DNA of 59,562 nt from Lentisphaeria bacterium UBA1732 (GCA_002315855.1 DCIG01000016.1:1-59562), one strand, 5' to 3'. Positions 35,559 to 45,359 are shown, counted from the first letter of the stretch. Made by a program: numbers and translations. The notes: a model not told the origin generated them from the letters alone.

Positions 35559-37160
35559 TTATCTTGCAATGGTGTAAACCCAGCCAAGTTTTTTGTCCCA
35601 TTCGCGGGACACGCGAACCGGGATGTCGCGGCGGGAGATATTGGCGGAAAGTTTCGCCAGGATACCTTCGACCTCGTATTCCTGTTCGGAGAGATTCAAT
35701 TTTCCGGTGATTTCGCGGGCAGTACCGGTGAAAGGTGCAATTGCGGAAAGCGAAGTTTCCAGACCGGTCAGAAGTTTGATTACGCCTTTGCTTGCGAGTT
35801 TGTACGCCTGCACGCCGGGCTGGTGGAACGCATTGATGTGAATGAGTTCGGCATACGCGGCAACGGCGCGCTCGTAAATGGCAATGATCATACCGAGATT
35901 GAACGGATCGATTCGCTGAATGCGCATTTCGATGACACTGCGGTCGTGCGAACGGAGCGCATTGGAAAGCCCGGTGAGGAAGCCGTGCAGGTAATCCCCC
36001 ATGGCAATGCCGGTGGAAACAGGCGCGGCAAGAGCATCTTCGAGGACTTCAATAAAGGTGATGAAGAAGTCGTTGCGTCCGTCATTCAGCTGCTGAATGA
36101 AAGCGTGAGCATCGGTGCCGCCCTTGTTGCCGAAAACGGACAAGCCCTGATGAACGACATTGCCGTCCAGATCAAGCTCCTTGCCGAGGCTTTCCATGAC
36201 AAGCTGCTGGAGATAGCGGGAAAGAAGCACAAGACGGTCGGAATACGGCACGATGACCATATTTTTGTCGCCCTTCCCATTGCCCGCAAGATACCACATG
36301 GCGGAAAGCATGTAGGCGGGGTTTGCGTAAAGATCGGGGTTGCGGGTCAGGGTGTCCATGTGGCAGGCGCCGTTCAGGAGACTCAGGAAATCCACACCGG
36401 ACAAAGCGGCGGGGAGATGCCCCACGATGCTTGTAACGCTGGTGCGTCCGCCGATGGAATCCGCCATTTCAAAAATACGGAGCCACTGCTGACGGTTTGC
36501 AAGCTGATCCAGCTCACTGCCTTTCATGGTGATGGCGCAGGCGTGTTTGGCAAAGGGAAGCCCCGCCGCTTCAAATACGTCCATCAGCAGAATCATGTTG
36601 TTCTTGGTTTCCTGAGTGCCGCCGGACTTGGAAATATTGACCACGAGAGTGGATTCGAGCTTGCAGACGCGGAGCGCATCGGCGGCACCGGCAGTATCCG
36701 TATTGTCCAGGAAATAGATTTTCAGATTGCCTTTGCGGGCTTCGGTGTCAAGTTCGTTCCAGTAGGGACCGTTGATTGCCATTTGGACCAGTTGAGGACC
36801 GAGAGCGGACCCGCCGATTCCGTTGATGATGGCATATTCAAAGCGTTTGCCGGTGGCACCGCAGATGGAACCGGAACGGATTCCCGCCGCAAATGCTTCG
36901 ACGTCGGAAAATTCTGCACTGCCGGGATAGACGCACCGGTCGGTGAAATGAGTAACTTTCCGGTTTTCGTCGGGATTCTTGATTTCACCGTTTTCGATTT
37001 TCTGCATTTCGGCATGAACTTTGACAAATTCAGGTTCGAGACCGGCAAGTCCGGTATCGGAAAATTTCATTCCGGCGAAATTGATCTGGAACGCAGAATC
37101 CCCGTCAATCATGGTGTATTTGGCGCAGCGTTCACTCCACGCGGAAATCTGTTCACTCAT
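35559..37160 (-). CDS. pgi: Glucose-6-phosphate isomerase
   Basis: 533 residues from the ATG at 37160 with GAGG upstream. Interconverts glucose and fructose 6-phosphate. Substrate motifs NGIGGSALGPQ, ISKSGGTQET, GNKGGTDAHAFIQQL and the C-terminal GVQAYKLASKG are present; the sequence is of the non-canonical branch seen in Bacteroidota and PVC bacteria. The upstream promoter is weak. The acyltransferase-like gene follows in the same direction. Confidence 0.95.
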   Translation of the reverse strand: MSEQISAWSERCAKYTMIDGDSAFQINFAGMKFSDTGLAGLEPEFVKVHAEMQKIENGEIKNPDENRKVTHFTDRCVYPGSAEFSDVEAFAAGIRSGSICGATGKRFEYAIINGIGGSALGPQLVQMAINGPYWNELDTEARKGNLKIYFLDNTDTAGAADALRVCKLESTLVVNISKSGGTQETKNNMILLMDVFEAAGLPFAKHACAITMKGSELDQLANRQQWLRIFEMADSIGGRTSVTSIVGHLPAALSGVDFLSLLNGACHMDTLTRNPDLYANPAYMLSAMWYLAGNGKGDKNMVIVPYSDRLVLLSRYLQQLVMESLGKELDLDGNVVHQGLSVFGNKGGTDAHAFIQQLNDGRNDFFITFIEVLEDALAAPVSTGIAMGDYLHGFLTGLSNALRSHDRSVIEMRIQRIDPFNLGMIIAIYERAVAAYAELIHINAFHQPGVQAYKLASKGVIKLLTGLETSLSAIAPFTGTAREITGKLNLSEQEYEVEGILAKLSANISRRDIPVRVSREWDKKLGWVYTIAR

Positions 37161-37230
37161 AAAAAGCCTCTGTTGTAATAGTTTGGAGAGCCGCACATCA
37201 CCGGAGCGGCAGTCATTAAAAAAAGTGTGC

Positions 37231-37259
37231 TATATAATTTACTTCATTATTTTTTAAAA
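37231..37259 (-). promoter_or_regulatory. Weak candidate promoter of pgi
   Basis: Minus-strand TTTTAA, 17-nt spacer, TATATA in A+T-rich sequence. Confidence 0.3.
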
Positions 37260-37365
37260 GCAAATTATTTGCGGAATGTTTCCTGCGATTATGGCGGAAA
37301 AGAGACGGAAAACGCATACGCATGAACAGAAGACAGGCATGGTGCGGAGAAAATGCTGAAAGTGC

Positions 37366-37393
37366 TTGCATTTTGTACGGGAAGGTGTATATT
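37366..37393 (+). promoter_or_regulatory. Promoter of the AIDA/RTX gene
   Basis: TTGCAT, 16-nt spacer, TATATT, about 56 bases before the start codon. It rules out an earlier in-frame start at 37353. Confidence 0.6.
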
Positions 37394-37448
37394 TTTCACA
37401 AAGGAAAATGAAGAATATTCCCCAAAAACAAAAGGATTAAGGAAGCAA

Positions 37449-40400
37449 ATGGAGCAAATGGAACTGATTCAGCCGGGCGGAATAATGAGCCTGATGCAAC
37501 TTGCCAATGCACTCCCGACGGCAAATACCGCACCGCAATATATCGTTTCCAGCGGGGAAACTTCATCGGGGCTCACATTGGAGCCGTCCGGGAAATTAAC
37601 AGTCCTGGACGGAGGAACGGCGATTGATACGAATGCCGGGACATCGGCGACTGTAATCATTTCCGGCGGAGGGACGGCAATTTCCGTAAGTGCAGGCGGC
37701 AAGACCGAAGTGCGGGTGCACCCGAATGGATATTTGAAAAGTGCGGTAATCGGTTTCAACGCGGAGTTAAAAGTTTTCAGTCTGGGCACAGCGGATGAAG
37801 TTGTCATTTCCGGGGGTGAGGCCAATCTTTCCGGAGGTGTGATGAATCATACCACAGTAACGGGGATTGGCGATCTGTTCGTAAGCTCCGGAGGACAGGC
37901 TTTGGACACCATCGTTTCCAGCGGCTATCTGACAATTCAGAACGGGGGAACAGCAAGCCGTGTGAACATGGTGAATCTCGGAGGAATCCATGTGTCGGAA
38001 GGCGGTTATCTGGAGCAGGCGGAAGTGTCCGGCGGTGTTCTGACGCTCCATAACGGGGGAAAAGTAAACGGCGCAAAGATTGGTCCGGAAGGCGCAATTG
38101 CGGTTTCTTCCGGCGGTTCGGCATGTGGAATCGAGCTGATGAGCGACAGTATTCTGTCGCTGGATGTTGCGCCCGACACTTATTTCGAGGCAACGAGAGG
38201 AAGCCAGACCATCTCCATGAAAAACGGAGTTCTTTCGGGTTTCGCGGCGGACAATGACTTTTTGCTGGTGTCCGGCGGCGGACTTGCGACGGAACTTTCC
38301 ATACGGAACGGCATGATGTTTGTGTACAGCGGAGGAAGCGCGGCAGATGTACAGATTGAGGCGAAAGGAGATGTGTACATCACCGACGGCGGAACAATCA
38401 GCGATGTCCGAATCGGAAGCGGCGGAGCACTGACGGTGCTGGAGGGCGGAACGGCAGCAGCAGTGGACTGGACTCCCTGCATAGGACACTGCCGGACATA
38501 CGCAGGCGCACAGGTTGATTTTGTCAGCAGTTACAGCGGCGTATATTACGGCGAGAATGACAAATTGATTTCGCATGAGCAAACGATGAGCGGAACCGTC
38601 ATCGACGGAGAAATGTATGTAATGGCAGGCGGGGAAGCCATCGAAGTCTATGTCAATCAAAGCGGAACTCTGTATGTTTCATCCGGTGGAAAAGCCACGG
38701 CGGCATTTCATCCGTGGCAGGGGAATATCGTTTCGGCGAAAGATGCGGAACTATTCTATTTGGAACGTGATGCAAATGTATATTACGGCGGCGTGAGCGG
38801 GATTCTGGCAAAAGGGGATATGCTGAAAGACAGAAACATCGGAAGCGGAAACGAGCTGATTGTATATTCGGGTGGAACGGCTGAAAATATCTCCGTCCGG
38901 CGGGGAGGCGTGATGACGGTGTTCCGCGGAGGAGCGGCACATCAGGTGGATTGGACTCCGTGTGAAGGAATCATCCATGCGGAGGAAGGAGCGGAAGTTT
39001 CCTATACATCTGCATACTCAGGGGTTTATTACGGAAAAAATGACACTCTGATTTCCCATTCGGAAACGCTGACCAATCAAAAAGTCAATTCGCTGGAAAC
39101 GCTGTATGTTATGAACGGGGGAACGGCTTCTGCAATCACGCTGGCAGGAAGCGGAAACATGACGGTATCCGGCGGGGGAACGGTGCGGCAGCTTGCGATT
39201 TCCGGCGGATGTGCAGTGATTTGCGACGGAGGATATGCGGAAAGTGCAGTCGTGCGGAATTACGGGATTCTGCAAGTGCGAAGCGGGGGAGTTGTGAGCA
39301 ATGCGACCTGCATCAGCCAATCCGCAGACGGCGGACTGGTGATTTCTTCAGGAGGAACGGTTCAGGGAATTGTGGTTTCTTCGGGAGGAGTGGCGTCGAT
39401 TCAGAGCGGCGGAATTGCACGCGGGGTCATCAAACTCGGCACAAGTGCTTCATTTGCAGTCAATGAGGGAGCTGTCATCGAGTTTGATTTGACGGAGGAA
39501 GCACCGGGAGGCAATGTGCTGATTAACCGCTGGTCAAGAATTTCAGGGGGGAATCTCGCAGAGTACCGGGTTATGATTTCAGGAGAACAGGAGTACGGGA
39601 AATACCGTCTTGCCGATTCTGCAAGCGGTTTCACGACAAGTATTTCGCTTGTTGTGGACGGCGAAGACATCGGGGCCATTTCAGTCGGCGGCAATCTGGG
39701 ACGTCAGGGACGGGGATATTCGCTTGCGATTGAACAGGACAGTCTGTATTTCTATGTGGAAGAACTGACCGCGCCTTCCAATTTGCAGGGGAATCAGGAC
39801 GGATTAAGCTGGAATGCGGAGGCCGGCCGATATGGCTGTCTGGTTGAATATTCCACCGATGATTTCGAGCACAGCGTACAGCTGCATACAGACAGCAGTC
39901 AAGTGGATTCCTACGCACTGCCGGAAGGAAGTTACCGCTGGCGGGTAAAAATCGACCGCGATGGCGCGCCGTGGGCAGAAGGTCCCGAAATTCAGGCGGA
40001 AAAAGACCCGTCGGTTCCGCAGATCCTGCAATCGGATGAAGACGGCTTTCAAGACATCTTCTTCGCAAATCCATACAGCGTATGGAACAACGCCTACTGT
40101 GCAGTTCATTCCGGGATATACGGCGGATGGGAAGGCACAGGCGAACAGGCGGATATATCCCTGAAAAACTGTTTCTGCGATCTTTTCGCCGGGTCGCAGG
40201 ACGCCAATGTACTGTGTTTGACAGACGATGCCAACGGGGATGCGATTTTCCTGGATGACATCTACACGGATTTGCCCGGAACGATTCAGGAACAGCAGGC
40301 AAGAGTGGCGGAAATCAAGGAAATCCGGGGAGGCGGCGGGGATGATGTCATTGATATGACGAGCAGCCGTTTCGCCTGTACCGGCAGCGGCATGACGATT

Positions 40401-40856
40401 CGGGGAGGAGACGGCAATGATGTGATCTGGGCGAATGCCGGGGGCCATATCCTCTGCGGAGATGCCGGAAATGACCGGATCACCGGAGCATCGGGGGATG
40501 ATATTCTGTCGGGCGGCAGCGGGGATGACAGTTTGTGCGGAGGCGGAGGCAATGATATATTCTGCTTCGGCGGAAACTGGGGGAATGACGTGGTGCAGCA
40601 AGTTGAAAACGGGACGGTTACGCTCTGGTTCGCCGATGGGGACAGTACGAAATGGGATGAAGAATCCATGACATACACGGACGGAGAATGCAGCGTGCAG
40701 GTCAGCGGAGCGGAAGCGGAACAGATTGTCTTGAAATTCGGAAACGACGACGGCACAGGACGCTTTCAGATGTTATGCGAGGCGGGTCTGTTTGCAGAAA
40801 ATTCCAGCCGCCGCATCTTTGAGTACAACGGGGAGGAGATTCTTGCAAAAAGCTGA
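37449..40856 (+). CDS. AIDA-type repeat protein with RTX calcium-binding C-terminus
   Basis: 1135 residues. Residues about 45-690 are many AIDA-like beta-helix repeats with VSSGGTA, VSEGGYL and SSGGVAS cores. Two internal blocks are near duplicates, sharing VDWTPC and YSGVYYG (near 340-380 and 500-540). A domain resembling fibronectin type III (773-850) and an RTX stretch follow (about 961-1045; GGGGDDVI, GGDGNDVI, GDAGNDRI, GGSGDDSL). No signal peptide and no autotransporter barrel are visible, so export is more likely type I through the C-terminus. Start: AAGGA and the promoter. Presumably a surface adhesin or matrix protein. Confidence 0.85.
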   Translation: MEQMELIQPGGIMSLMQLANALPTANTAPQYIVSSGETSSGLTLEPSGKLTVLDGGTAIDTNAGTSATVIISGGGTAISVSAGGKTEVRVHPNGYLKSAVIGFNAELKVFSLGTADEVVISGGEANLSGGVMNHTTVTGIGDLFVSSGGQALDTIVSSGYLTIQNGGTASRVNMVNLGGIHVSEGGYLEQAEVSGGVLTLHNGGKVNGAKIGPEGAIAVSSGGSACGIELMSDSILSLDVAPDTYFEATRGSQTISMKNGVLSGFAADNDFLLVSGGGLATELSIRNGMMFVYSGGSAADVQIEAKGDVYITDGGTISDVRIGSGGALTVLEGGTAAAVDWTPCIGHCRTYAGAQVDFVSSYSGVYYGENDKLISHEQTMSGTVIDGEMYVMAGGEAIEVYVNQSGTLYVSSGGKATAAFHPWQGNIVSAKDAELFYLERDANVYYGGVSGILAKGDMLKDRNIGSGNELIVYSGGTAENISVRRGGVMTVFRGGAAHQVDWTPCEGIIHAEEGAEVSYTSAYSGVYYGKNDTLISHSETLTNQKVNSLETLYVMNGGTASAITLAGSGNMTVSGGGTVRQLAISGGCAVICDGGYAESAVVRNYGILQVRSGGVVSNATCISQSADGGLVISSGGTVQGIVVSSGGVASIQSGGIARGVIKLGTSASFAVNEGAVIEFDLTEEAPGGNVLINRWSRISGGNLAEYRVMISGEQEYGKYRLADSASGFTTSISLVVDGEDIGAISVGGNLGRQGRGYSLAIEQDSLYFYVEELTAPSNLQGNQDGLSWNAEAGRYGCLVEYSTDDFEHSVQLHTDSSQVDSYALPEGSYRWRVKIDRDGAPWAEGPEIQAEKDPSVPQILQSDEDGFQDIFFANPYSVWNNAYCAVHSGIYGGWEGTGEQADISLKNCFCDLFAGSQDANVLCLTDDANGDAIFLDDIYTDLPGTIQEQQARVAEIKEIRGGGGDDVIDMTSSRFACTGSGMTIRGGDGNDVIWANAGGHILCGDAGNDRITGASGDDILSGGSGDDSLCGGGGNDIFCFGGNWGNDVVQQVENGTVTLWFADGDSTKWDEESMTYTDGECSVQVSGAEAEQIVLKFGNDDGTGRFQMLCEAGLFAENSSRRIFEYNGEEILAKS

Positions 40857-40874
40857 AAACAAGCGGAAATATCC

Positions 40875-40902
40875 TTGTAAAAACAGAGAATGATGCTACA
40901 TT
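40875..40902 (+). promoter_or_regulatory. Promoter of the nuclease-helicase gene
   Basis: TTGTAA, 16-nt spacer, TACATT; leader about 60 nt. Confidence 0.5.
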
Positions 40903-40967
40903 TTCTGTAATCATTCAATGGCTTCAACAAGTAACCCTTATTGAGGTTTCCGACCTATGCAACCGTC

Positions 40968-42512
40968 ATGAGTTTTCCTATGAATTCCTGCAATTTATAC
41001 TCTGTTTTGTGTGCGAAAAACTGTGTCAGTGAGCCGTGTTTCGCTTCCTATCTGAATTATTTCAATGTGGACACGTATATGAACGGCGGGACGAAAGGCA
41101 TCCGCGAAAATGAACTGGAAGACATCGAAGTCCTGTGTGCCAATCTGCTGAAGCAGCCATATCCCGACATTTCATTTTACGACGGCTATTATCTGGGCTA
41201 TAAAATCCCGCAGATCGGAAAAGAATTCGACTTGCTGCGCTTCGGAGAAGAGTATCTGGTGAATATCGAAATCAAGCGGAACTGCGACCGTGATAAAATC
41301 CGCAAACAGCTGATTCGCAACCGATATTACCTCAGTTTTCTGAAAGGTCCGGTGAAACTTTACACCTACGCGGCAGGGCGGAACACCCTCTACAAACTGA
41401 AAGAAGACGATGTGCTGGAGACGGTTCCGCTGAGCGAATTGTGCGATGTCCTGCGCAATCAGACGCTGAAAAAACTGCCGGATATCGATGATTTGTTTGA
41501 CCCGGCCAACTATCTGGTTTCGCCGTTCAACTCGGTGGAACGGTTTATTTCCGGGGAATATTTTCTGACAAATCATCAGGAAACGATTGAGCGGCAGATT
41601 TATGACGCGATTGTCAGAAAAGAAGCTCATATCTTTTCTGTTACGGGAGCGGCCGGAACGGGCAAAACTCTGCTGGTTTACGACATGGCAAAAAATGCGT
41701 TCTGCGAAGGCAAAAAGTTCGTGATTTTCCATTGTGCGGGAATCAATGCGGGACAGAAAGTGCTGATTCAGCGGTATGACTGGAAAATCATGCCTGCAAA
41801 AAGCATATTCACCGAACAACTGGAAGATTGCAGTTTTCTGATCATCGATGAGGCGCAGCGCATGAAAGTCGATGAATTCAATTACTTAATGGAACAAATC
41901 AACCGTTATCATCTGCAATGCCTCTTCTCATACGACCGGAACCAGTGCCTCGAACAGGAAGAAATCAGCTGCGATATTCCGGGAAGACTGGACGAAGTGC
42001 CGGGAATCATGTCGTTCCACCTGACCAATGCAATCCGCACCAACGCCGATTTGGATTACTTTGTCCACTCGCTGGCTGACTGCAACTATCCGGTACAGAC
42101 AATCCGGCACAGGGATATCGAACTGTATTATGTGAATGACTGGAATTCCGTTCAGCATTTTCTGCGGTATCTGGGAGAAACGGGATGGGCAGTGCCGCAG
42201 TACACCCCACGGGAAGACGGTTATTTTTTCAGCTACGACATCGGGGACCAGGATGAAAAAGATTCCATTCACGCAGTGATCGGGCAGGATTATGAAAAAA
42301 TCGCGGCTGTCATCGACCACACATTTTATTATGACCGGGACGGCTTTCTCTCAAACTCAGGGAAAAAGGGTAAAAACAATCTGTATTTGCAGGGACAAAT
42401 GCTGATTCAGATTCTGACCAGAGCCCGCCGGAAACTCGCACTGATCATCATCAATAATGAACAGATGTTCCGGCGCTGCCTCGACATTCTTGGCGAAAAA
42501 CACAGCGAATAA
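40968..42512 (+). CDS. PD-(D/E)xK nuclease fused to DUF2075/Schlafen-like helicase
   Basis: 514 residues. The N-terminal domain has FDLLRF (Asp88) and NIEIKR (Glu101, Lys103), the D-x12-ExK spacing of PD-(D/E)xK nucleases. The C-terminal P-loop domain has GAAGTGKT (227-234, Lys233), LIIDEAQRM (Asp294, Glu295), FHLTNAIRTN (sensor motif) and LTRARRKLALI near the end, as in the DUF2075 (Schlafen-type) superfamily 1 helicases. Similar fusions occur in phage-defence and restriction-like genes. The start is uncertain: no ribosome-binding site is seen, and TTG at 40941 is in frame. It stands alone behind its own promoter. Confidence 0.8.
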   Translation: MSFPMNSCNLYSVLCAKNCVSEPCFASYLNYFNVDTYMNGGTKGIRENELEDIEVLCANLLKQPYPDISFYDGYYLGYKIPQIGKEFDLLRFGEEYLVNIEIKRNCDRDKIRKQLIRNRYYLSFLKGPVKLYTYAAGRNTLYKLKEDDVLETVPLSELCDVLRNQTLKKLPDIDDLFDPANYLVSPFNSVERFISGEYFLTNHQETIERQIYDAIVRKEAHIFSVTGAAGTGKTLLVYDMAKNAFCEGKKFVIFHCAGINAGQKVLIQRYDWKIMPAKSIFTEQLEDCSFLIIDEAQRMKVDEFNYLMEQINRYHLQCLFSYDRNQCLEQEEISCDIPGRLDEVPGIMSFHLTNAIRTNADLDYFVHSLADCNYPVQTIRHRDIELYYVNDWNSVQHFLRYLGETGWAVPQYTPREDGYFFSYDIGDQDEKDSIHAVIGQDYEKIAAVIDHTFYYDRDGFLSNSGKKGKNNLYLQGQMLIQILTRARRKLALIIINNEQMFRRCLDILGEKHSE

Positions 42513-42532
42513 GATTTCTTCCGAAATAAACA

Positions 42533-42570
42533 GTGCCGCTCTTCCGCAAAGAAGAACGGCACGATTTTTA
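42533..42570. terminator. Bidirectional terminator between convergent genes
   Basis: Stem gtgccg..cttc / gaag..cggcac with T-rich tails on both strands, between the helicase gene (+) and the GH127 gene (-). Confidence 0.75.
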
Positions 42571-42586
42571 CAGGGAAAAGAACAGA

Positions 42587-44944
42587 TTATTTCTCTTTGC
42601 AGAGGATGATCTTCTGGATATTCGGGGAAGGCAGATTGGCATTGCCTTGGAATTTGAGAATCAAATTGCCCTGCGCATCCCGCATATTCGGTGTAATTTT
42701 AATCATGCGGGTGGACGATTCACGCCCGTTGACGTCCTCATCCAGCACAGGCTTTCCGTTGATGGTCATATTCAGGAACGAGCGGCGTCCCTGGAACCTG
42801 ACGATAAGCAGAAGATTCTGATTCGGCACGTTGGCAAGCGTATACTGGAACCAGTCGCCTTTCGGGGCGAAACGGGAACGTGCGCCATTGTCCGCCGTAA
42901 CGACCTGCGTGTCATTGTAAACGCCCTTGTGGTCGATTTCGGACTGCTGATAGCCGGGGTTGATTTCATCAATGGTGCGCTGTGCGATTTCCGTATCCGT
43001 GGGGAGCAGATTCTTCTGTTCGGAGAAATAGACGGCGTACCGCTGACGGTAGATTTCCATGAGCGGGATGAATTCCAGATCATGGGGCACAATCAGCCCC
43101 TCGCTTTTGAAGTGTGCAAACGTACCGGCGGGTTTCAGACGCGACACAATGTCGGCTTCACTGCCGAACAGCAGGGACGGTTCGATTTCATAGGAACGGT
43201 TATCACGCGCCATGCGGCGGGCTTCCCGGTTCGCGGCGGTATCAGGAACAATCCCGGCCATCACGAACGGTCCGTACATGATACAGACGGGGACATTCGG
43301 CTTCTTGCTGACGGGCACAACACGGAGCCGGAAATCGAAGTCAATGGCAACGGTATCTCCGTTTTTCCAAATGCGTTCGATTGTCAGGTAGCCGTCATCA
43401 TCCGTTTCTGCATTCACGGGCTTGCCGTTGACTTTCAGATTGACGGTTTGACTCCAGTAGGGCTTGCGGATTTTCAGCTCAAAGGATTTCGGGAGCATCA
43501 TGGAGAATTTGACATTCGCGGTCTTGGCATACGGGAAACCGCCGGAGATTTCCATATTGGTGCGGAGAGACTTCAATTCCACTTTTGCATCCCAGAATTG
43601 ATTCAGATAAAGCTCGTCATCGTCTTCGACGGCGCAGATGTGTTCGCCGTAGCGGGCGGGATTTTCAAGTCCGGTGCCGACACAGCAGGTCCAGGTATGT
43701 TCCGCGGCGGAAAAATCCTTGTTGGCCACGGAAGCAAGAGGCTGGAAATAGCCGTATTGCCCTTCGTTGTCCGCACTGATGACGGAGGCGATATGATTCA
43801 GAGTGATGCGTTCGACGAAATCTTCCACCGGGGCTTTCGGGTCCCATTCAAAAATGAATGAGGCAAGTTTTGCCATGTTGTAACTGTTGCAGGATTCCGT
43901 GGTATGCGAGGTAATGTGATGTGCCTCGTCGTCCAGCTGGAAGAAGTATTCGCCTTCGCTGTTTCCGCCCGTGGCATAACTGCGGTAATTCACAACGCGG
44001 TCAAAGAAAAATTCAGGGATTTCGCGGTATTTGTCTGCTTTTTCGCCGTACAGTTTTTCGGACTTTTTGTCATACAGGATTTCATAAATGCGGCTCATGC
44101 CGGTCATTTCCGGAATCATGGTATTGCTGTGCCGTCCGGTGAGAATGTCATTTTTCGCCAGCAGGGGATCCATCAGGGCCTTGTGGTAGAAATACTTGAT
44201 GGCGGTGTCCAGATATTTGCGTTCCCCGGTATCGACGGTGAGGTCTGCAAGGACCTCCTGCATCCCGCCGAATTCGCAGGAAAGCATACGCTGGGTATTT
44301 TCCTCCGTAAGCGGGGTAACACAGGAAATCACGAAATCGGCAAGTTTCTTTTCAACGTTGAGAGCCTGCTTATTGCCCATGAAGCGGTAGACGTCGCGAA
44401 GTCCGGCGAGAACTTTATGATAGGTATAGAAAGGCGACCAAATGCCGTTCAGGTTGAAAGGCTGAGGTTTCACGTCGTTCTGACGGAGACGCGTATAGGT
44501 CTCTTTCGGCATGGGCATGGTGTAGCCGTCGGGGTCTTTCGCCTGAATCATGGCAAGTTCAGAAACAACGTAATCGGCTTTCTTTTTCGCTTCGGCCCGC
44601 TCGGCATCATCGCGGGAGATGTTGTAGACGTATGCCAGCGCGGAAAGATAATGTCCCATGGAGTGCCCGGAGAGCTGCCCGTCTTCCCAGCCGTCGTAAC
44701 GCTGCGCTTTCGGCGCAAGCCCGGCTTGAAGCATGAACGGCGCAAGCATACGGTCGGGTTTGATGGTATATACAATATAATGATTATTGGTTTTCTGACG
44801 CTGATACAGGGGACCGGAAGTCAATTGAATGCTGTTCAGAGGAACCAGCACTGCTTCCTTCGGGGAATCAACGGCGGGACAGCAGCCGCTGAAGACAGCG
44901 GTTGAAAGGATTGCGGCGGCAAATAAAGAATGCAGATCATTCAT
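42587..44944 (-). CDS. GH127 beta-L-arabinofuranosidase-like lipoprotein
   Basis: 785 residues. Lipobox FSGC with Cys21. The alpha/alpha barrel holds the family site: Glu350 and Cys352 in TESCNSY, and Cys420-Cys421 in TCCVGTG. These match the Glu plus Cys zinc cluster of Bifidobacterium HypBA1, and WEDGQLSGHSMGHYLSA is also typical. The C-terminal part adds beta domains for carbohydrate binding. It should be an exo-acting arabinofuranosidase attached to the cell envelope. Repeat H lies about 60 bases upstream; I see no convincing promoter. Confidence 0.9.
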   Translation of the reverse strand: MNDLHSLFAAAILSTAVFSGCCPAVDSPKEAVLVPLNSIQLTSGPLYQRQKTNNHYIVYTIKPDRMLAPFMLQAGLAPKAQRYDGWEDGQLSGHSMGHYLSALAYVYNISRDDAERAEAKKKADYVVSELAMIQAKDPDGYTMPMPKETYTRLRQNDVKPQPFNLNGIWSPFYTYHKVLAGLRDVYRFMGNKQALNVEKKLADFVISCVTPLTEENTQRMLSCEFGGMQEVLADLTVDTGERKYLDTAIKYFYHKALMDPLLAKNDILTGRHSNTMIPEMTGMSRIYEILYDKKSEKLYGEKADKYREIPEFFFDRVVNYRSYATGGNSEGEYFFQLDDEAHHITSHTTESCNSYNMAKLASFIFEWDPKAPVEDFVERITLNHIASVISADNEGQYGYFQPLASVANKDFSAAEHTWTCCVGTGLENPARYGEHICAVEDDDELYLNQFWDAKVELKSLRTNMEISGGFPYAKTANVKFSMMLPKSFELKIRKPYWSQTVNLKVNGKPVNAETDDDGYLTIERIWKNGDTVAIDFDFRLRVVPVSKKPNVPVCIMYGPFVMAGIVPDTAANREARRMARDNRSYEIEPSLLFGSEADIVSRLKPAGTFAHFKSEGLIVPHDLEFIPLMEIYRQRYAVYFSEQKNLLPTDTEIAQRTIDEINPGYQQSEIDHKGVYNDTQVVTADNGARSRFAPKGDWFQYTLANVPNQNLLLIVRFQGRRSFLNMTINGKPVLDEDVNGRESSTRMIKITPNMRDAQGNLILKFQGNANLPSPNIQKIILCKEK

Positions 44945-45003
44945 GGTGAAACCCTTTTAGTTATTTGCTGAGAAGACACGGGACAAAAGCGGAAACAAGG
45001 AGA

Positions 45004-45032
45004 TTTTGGAATCAGGAGCTGATTTCAAAAGG
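45004..45032 (-). repeat. Palindromic repeat, copy H
   Basis: TTTTGGAATCAG next to GAGCTGATTTCAAAAGG, so the arms are head to head. GAGCTGATTTCAAAAGG continues as CATTG-CGGAAA, which recurs at 45737. It lies upstream of GH127, plausibly in its leader. Confidence 0.6.
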
Positions 45033-45069
45033 CATTGGCGGAAAAAATGAGAATTTTCTTCGTGCAATC

Positions 45070-45099
45070 AAAAAAAAAGAGCCGGAAATCACTCCGGCT
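45070..45099 (-). terminator. Terminator of the 80-residue protein gene
   Basis: Minus strand: gagccgga / tccggctc with a 6-base loop, then seven T. Confidence 0.9.
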
Positions 45100-45116
45100 C
45101 CGTCATCACGCAAAAA

Positions 45117-45359
45117 TTATTTTGCGGCTTCGTTCTTCTGCAGGACGCCAGCTTCGAGAAGCTTGTCAATGAGCTGCTGCATGGAATTGAAGGCACCGAG
45201 GAAGCCCTGCGGCGGCATGATGATACGGACGTTGGCGACCGGAACCGGGGCCTGTCCATCAGCTTCGGGCTGAAGGGTAACAAAGTCAAAACGAACCATG
45301 TTGCCTGCAAAATGAATCTGACCGATACCGTCTGCGAAGATTTCTTTCTTGTCTGCCAT
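45117..45359 (-). CDS. Small protein of unknown function (80 residues)
   Basis: 80 residues, MADKKEIFADGIGQIHF at the start and Ala/Lys-rich at the end. The middle is beta-like (MVRFDFVTLQPE, ANVRIIMPPQGFLGAF), followed by a helix (MQQLIDKLLEAGVLQ). No family recognised. It has AGGAG upstream of the ATG, a strong promoter and a strong terminator, so it is a real, separately controlled gene. Confidence 0.75.
   Translation of the reverse strand: MADKKEIFADGIGQIHFAGNMVRFDFVTLQPEADGQAPVPVANVRIIMPPQGFLGAFNSMQQLIDKLLEAGVLQKNEAAK

Noticed and set aside
37449..42512. AIDA/RTX gene and nuclease-helicase as a two-gene system
   Set aside because: The helicase gene has its own promoter and a 111-base gap; no functional link visible.
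42533..43861. 442-codon open frame antisense to GH127
   Set aside because: Shadow of the GH127 lipoprotein, which has all catalytic residues.
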